Source: Corylus avellana (Eukaryota > Streptophyta > Magnoliopsida > Fagales > Betulaceae). From it: a stretch of DNA of 64,000 nucleotides. Below, piece after piece: positions 59,431-64,000 of the stretch. The stretch covers positions 5,789,207 through 5,853,206 of the forward strand of contig NC_081550.1 in the NCBI RefSeq assembly GCF_901000735.1, given 5' to 3'. Each line of letters begins with the position of its first letter. The stretch's first letter is position 1. The notes below the pieces were generated by a model, which was not told the DNA's origin, made no database searches, and saw nothing but the letters and a program-made list of their open reading frames with translations. The position numbers and the translations under genes were made by a program.

Positions 59431-60939
59431 TCATAGAATATATATATATATATATATATATGCTCCTCCGGGCCTTTTGTACAATATTACGGGTGATTCA
59501 ATATACAATCTTATTTTCAACATGGAATCAAAGTACAAGTTCCTAATCACCTTTCCCAATTCTTTTCTCTCTCTCTCTCTCTCCGCCATCTTTTTTCAAC
59601 ATCCTCTCCGGTGCCACAAGTCTTTTTGGCAATCTAATAGCTCTACTTTCTTTAGATCTTTCTCTTCTACACATTGTTCAAGGGAAGAAACCCAACTCTA
59701 TCACCTCCTACATGGAGTAGAAGAAGCAGTTTTAAGGTGCGTTTGAGATTATGATTTCATAGGCAAAAAGTGCAATTTTAAACGAAATCACGAAAAATGA
59801 ATTATTCAGTATTGCGTTTTAAAAAAATTGCGATTTGAAAACACAAAAAATCTTAACTGTGTTTTTAAAAATCAAGTTTTCAAATGGCACATTTAAAAAT
59901 GTTATTTTTAAATTGCACTTTTTGAAATCGAAAACCCAAATGGACCCGCTTTTGGTTGTTGTGAGGTAATGGCCCAATGAAAGGTTTGGACCAAAATAAT
60001 GTGTTTTTCTAGTGCAGCTTTGGGCTCAACCAGTTGGTCCGAGGATGAGATCTTTTAAAAAAAGAAGGTCTACTGCACCTTTGTGACTTTAATTTCCTTC
60101 AAAGAGAGCGAATTTTTGTGCCTCCCAATATGATTATTATTATTATTATTTTTTCATTTTTTCATATATATATATCAATTTCACCAATTCTTATCATATA
60201 TACCTCCTAAAATATTTTTTTAAAAAAATGTAATGTAGAATAATTTTAATATTATTATTGGATTTGATAGTTTTGAATATTATTAAGTCGGATAGCATAG
60301 GGGGCAAACAATACGAGTTAAACTGAATATTGTTAAATTCATGTCAATATAATGGTCTTACAATATTTCATTAATGCTTGAATGTGGTAAAGTAATATTT
60401 TTTAATTGAATATTGAATATTGCTACATTGACCCACCCACGTATGATAAAAACTAAGAGAAATGCTATTCAGCATTGTTAAGTGTCCATCTCTTACCATT
60501 CTATTTTATTTTTCTTATTTTTAATATGTAGATGTGAATGTACCACATAGACAAAAATGCTCGGAGACAAAAATTATCCCCATTTTTCTCAAATTTGAGA
60601 ATGTTGAATAACATTTCTCTAAAATTAATAAGTGGGTCTAGAACAATTTTGGATTTCACAAATATAAATAAAATGAGTTTGAGATAAAATTTAGAAAATC
60701 ATTTTCTATTTTCTTTTTAAGAACTTTAAATTACCTTAGGATTAGAATTTGTTGCGAATAGATAGGTTCATATAAACGAACCATATATATATATATATAT
60801 TTGACATGTCCATGCAAGGGGAGAAAAATTTGATCTAGTGACCTCCGCTTTATGAAACGTGATCTCAAGCCGATTAAACTATCTCTTGAGAACATAAATG
60901 AGCCATGTTGGCTATTTTCTGTAGGTTTATATAATCTTA
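59431..60939. other. Duplicated non-coding downstream region
   Basis: Colinear with 28926-30045. It holds an extra ~300 bp around 60160-60470 not seen in unit A, and (TA)n tracts near 59440 and 60785. No gene. Confidence 0.45.
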
Positions 60940-61188
60940 GGACAAAGTTTTCCTCCAAACTAGGTTAGAGGAATTTTCTTCAACCTACTTTATAAAAGTG
61001 ACATGTGTCTTTTTTTTTTTTAATAAGATATGAAATGCACATAAGTTTTTAATAAAAGTTATTATAACTTTGTCCCGACCCTACTATTAAAAAAAATATG
61101 CATCTCACATATTCAAGGGACACATGTCACTTTTATAAATTAGGTTGAATGAAATTCCTCTTACCCAGTTTAAAGAAAAACTCTGTCC
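60940..61188. mobile_element. Mutator-type MITE (unit B copy)
   Basis: 249 bp with inverted ends GGACAAAGTTTTCC and CTCTGTCC and a perfect 9-bp duplication ATAATCTTA at 60931-60939 and 61189-61197. Confidence 0.85.
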
Positions 61189-61208
61189 ATAATCTTACAC
61201 ACATATAT

Positions 61209-61375
61209 CCCCTCAGTACTTATGGAAGGAATATATGTTGGAGGTGCTTTCACACTATCAATTTTGGATCTGAAGTGATATTCACACACATATATATCCC
61301 CTCAGTACTTATGGAAGGAATATATGTTGGAGGTGCTTTCACACCATCAATTTTGGATCTGAAGTGATATTCTTG
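61209..61375. repeat. Two tandem copies of an ~80-bp block
   Basis: The block CCCCTCAGTACTTATGGAAG...GGATCTGAAGTGATATTC occurs at 61209 and 61298 (offset 89 bp, joined by an ACACACATATATAT linker). Unit A has one copy (30318-30395). Confidence 0.88.
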
Positions 61376-61739
61376 GTGGCACATCGATTTGGTGATTGAG
61401 ATAGGTGACTTATTTAGTGACACAAGAAGAAATATTTCAGTTCCCAACTCTAATTTCATGACTACAGATAGGCACGTCTCACTTTTCTATATATATATAT
61501 ATATATAAAGGAACATTGAAAAGACAAAAGTTTAGTGTTCACTAGTGACAGACATTCTTGGTGGGTGATGTCTTTCCTAAATCAGAAAACCTCCCATGGA
61601 AAACCAGTCATGAAATTAATACAGAGAAATTAATTAAGAAATCAGAAAATATGTAAAATTCAAAAATAGCTACACTAGCTAATTACACCACACGATCAAT
61701 CGAGCACACCAATCTGGTTTTCTTTATTATTAACTCATC

Positions 61740-63551
61740 TTATTTCAAGGTATCTATATTTTTGCTGAGCTCCTCCAGCTTCTTCATCCTTAGTCTCTCA
61801 CTTTCACTCACCAGCTGAACAAATTTCATGCAACAAAAAGGAGAAAAAAACAAAAAAAACAAATCATGTTGTTAGATTTGAGTTGCCAATGTTTAATGAA
61901 AATGAAGAACTCTTGTATATATATATATATATATAAGTAATTCACCTCCATTAATTTGGTAACTAGTTGAGATTTTTCCTTGCTTTTCTCATTGAGAGCC
62001 TCAAGGGCTTCCTTGTACTCTCTCTCCTGCATGTAACAAATAATTTTTTTGAAGAAACTTTAAAATTAAGTTAATTAAAACATCAATTGCCTTAATGCGT
62101 GCCCTTCTTGATTTGATTTAGGGTAATAAATCATGACAAAGAAGCTTGAATGATTCATTTAATTAAGTGTGCCATACAAGTTAATTATGCCATCCCATGT
62201 TCTACGTACTATTATTTTAGGCACAATAATTTGGTCCATAATTTGTAATCATCATCTTAATTTCCCAACAATGATATATATTTAACATTTCTTTTAACTA
62301 AGCCCCTGACGTGTGGGTTTAAAAGAAGGTGAACGTTGGATTATATGGTTCGAACTCATAATCTTTGTTTTGATAAGCCGCTAAGAACAATACGGAAGTC
62401 AATTTATCAAATTCTGCTTAGAATTTGTCAACAAATAGCTTCTTTGATTGACATAAAGAATATAGAAAACAACAATAGTATGTAAAAGAAAGAAGTATAT
62501 ATAAAACTCCACCTTCTTTTGGCAGGTTTGGCCCAGTGGCTTCAACTCTTTGTTAACTGTATCTATCCTCTTGCGAACGACTCCAACTTCCTTCCTCAAT
62601 GGATCTGTGAGAGCCTCGAGCTCCTAATAGAGTTTTTTTTTTAAAAAAAATAAAAAAATAATAATAATAATCCACTATATATATCATCAATAAAACAACT
62701 TATAGAGATAAATAAATTAATACCCAGATATATGTCTCTTTAAGTTTTTTAAGTTAATTTCTCAGAATAAGTGGAAAAAGTGAAGAAACCTAATACTTCA
62801 AAAACTACGAATCAGCAATTTTAAAAACTATTGTCATAGGATTATATATATATATATCAGAAGGTGATGTTTACTCTCTATTCTGAATTCCATAATTTGG
62901 CGTTTATTTCTTGCTGCATGCATGCATTCTCATCCAGCCAAATGTATATTATTTTGGCTAGCCAAATGGGATTAAAAGAAACTACACCCGACTGATCACC
63001 AAATATGAAAATAAAAATATTATAAAATCTCTAATATTATCTCTTCTTACAAAGAAAGAATAAAGAAATTTTTGAAAATAAATATTTAAATGAAAAAGTG
63101 AAAATAAATAGCTAAACATGACCTAAATGCTTAAGCAACCAAAAGGCCTTGGTTTTTCATTTCATGGCATATGACTTATAATTAAATTTCAATAACAAGT
63201 GTGTAGCTTTTAAGGTTAAATATATGTACCGATAAAAAATTAATCATTTAATCAGTACTTTAACGGATATTGATACCATGTTTTTCAACTTACTTCTCGA
63301 ATATCTGCAAGGCGCTTAGTTTCTTCTTCGACACGGCCCAACTGAGCATGCACCTTGTCTCTAACCTCCGTCTTCTTCCTCTCAATTTCTTCTTCCTTCG
63401 CCCGGAACAAAGCCAGCGCTGACCGTGACATCTCGTCTTCCTTGTCCTCCATTACCGGGCTCCCATTGCAACTCATGATTCCGGAGTTCTTCACCCGCTG
63501 CACCTGCAGTGATTGTTGCTGCTCCATTAGCATCTGTCTTGCTGCTGCCAT
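61740..63551 (-). CDS. DUF662 / RAB6-interacting golgin-like coiled-coil protein
   Basis: Four exons on the minus strand, 63551-63294, 62623-62513, 62026-61946 and 61814-61740, all in phase 0, give 174 residues. The N-terminal 35 residues are Q/M-rich and variable. The core (ALALFRAKEEEIERKK, AQLGRVEEETKRLADIRE, VVRKRIDTVNKELKPLGQTC, EREYKEALEALNEK, ESERLRMKKLEEL) is the conserved DUF662 coiled coil, annotated in plants as RAB6-interacting golgin. It is probably a Golgi/vesicle-tethering or cytoskeletal adaptor, though plant function is little tested. All junctions are GT-AG. The gene is intact; its last exons are duplicated at 30770-31023. The first ATG is chosen for the family-like MAAARQMLMEQQQ start. 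Confidence 0.88.
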
Positions 63552-64000
63552 GGCTGCCTCCGGCCACCTACGTACACCAGCTGTAGTACTCTCTTATTAT
63601 TTCTCTCTTTTCTTTTGCTCTTTTTCCCCACAAGAATGATTCTTCTCTTTCTCCTGCCTTAGCTGGTTATCAGCATGGCTGCCTTTAAAGCTATGAAACA
63701 ACTTACTTTATTACAAATAAATATTACAATAATTCGAAAATTACCAAAATGACCTACTCAAATACATTAAGCTTTCTTTAATTTCAATTTTACTCGAGGT
63801 CTTCTCAATTAACACCATCAAAACTTTTGTATTGCAAGTTATAAGCCTTGTACTTGGAGAAGAAATTATCAGGCATATATATATATATAATATATATATG
63901 CATGAGTATATATTATATATATAAATTTATTTGATATATATATATATATATATATATAAACTTGGTGAAGAATCTAGGTAGATGGGCCTCTTTTGGTTAG
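63552..64000. other. Upstream region of the DUF662 gene
   Basis: A CT-rich leader (on the plus strand TTTCTCTCTTTTC near 63600) and AT-rich DNA, with a (TA)n cluster at 63876-63958. No other gene in the remaining sequence. Confidence 0.5.

Larger units (their letters stand above)
33512..62007 (+). repeat. Segmental duplication unit B
   Basis: Partner of 2084-31023, with matching positions at both ends (33512 with 2084, 62007 with 31023). Flanking genes run on unbroken past both ends of this unit, so it occupies the ancestral position. Unit-specific insertions are the LINE tail, the PIF/Harbinger-like element, the copia element with nested hAT, and an inverted 3-kb block inside the PDR gene. 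Confidence 0.88.

Overview
This is nuclear DNA of a flowering plant. It has intron-bearing genes with GT-AG junctions, AT-rich introns and intergenic DNA, and nested plant transposon families (Ty3/gypsy Tat, Ty1/copia, hAT, Mutator-like, Cassandra, PIF/Harbinger-like). Gene content fits a eudicot, probably woody; the species cannot be read from the sequence. Four N gaps (three of exactly 100 N, one of 712 N) show a draft scaffold with local assembly problems.

Layout. A segmental duplication organises the window. Unit A runs about 2084-31023 and unit B about 33512-62007. Each carries the 3' end of a BUD31/G10-type splicing-factor gene (+), a full-size ABCG/PDR transporter gene (+), and the 3' exons of a DUF662/RAB6-interacting-golgin-like gene (-). 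Unit A is truncated in both flanking genes. Unit B is complete at both ends, although its BUD31 first exon carries a 7-bp frameshifting insertion. Between the units lies a small intact gene for a COX7a-like mitochondrial protein. A simple history is tandem duplication of a COX7a-BUD31-PDR-DUF662 block with one junction at 31023, then loss of the left part of the first copy at about 2083, where an array of TGACGTG/CACGTCA motifs now abuts the BUD31 relic.

After duplication the units diverged mainly by transposon insertion. Unit A holds a 10.55-kb Tat-lineage retrotransposon (716-bp LTRs, TATGC target duplication, degenerate gag-pol, antisense gene with an intron), a long inverted-repeat element split by a hAT relic, and a Mutator-like element carrying receptor-kinase fragments. 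Unit B holds a 5.88-kb copia element (238-bp LTRs, AATAG target duplication) with a 1.5-kb hAT element nested inside it, a PIF/Harbinger-like element containing a gap, a LINE tail and a 4 x 116-bp tandem array.

The two PDR genes have about 20 coding exons each (1,446 codons assembled for copy A). They are nearly identical in coding sequence but differ in promoter structure and TATA box. In copy A exons 2-4 appear twice around a 100-N gap, most likely a false duplication. In copy B the end of exon 1 and exons 2-4 are missing; in their place, between two 100-N gaps, lies a 3-kb inverted copy of the gene's own upstream region and copia tail. This is most likely a misplaced contig. The only other near-complete gene is the DUF662 gene at the right edge (four exons, minus strand).
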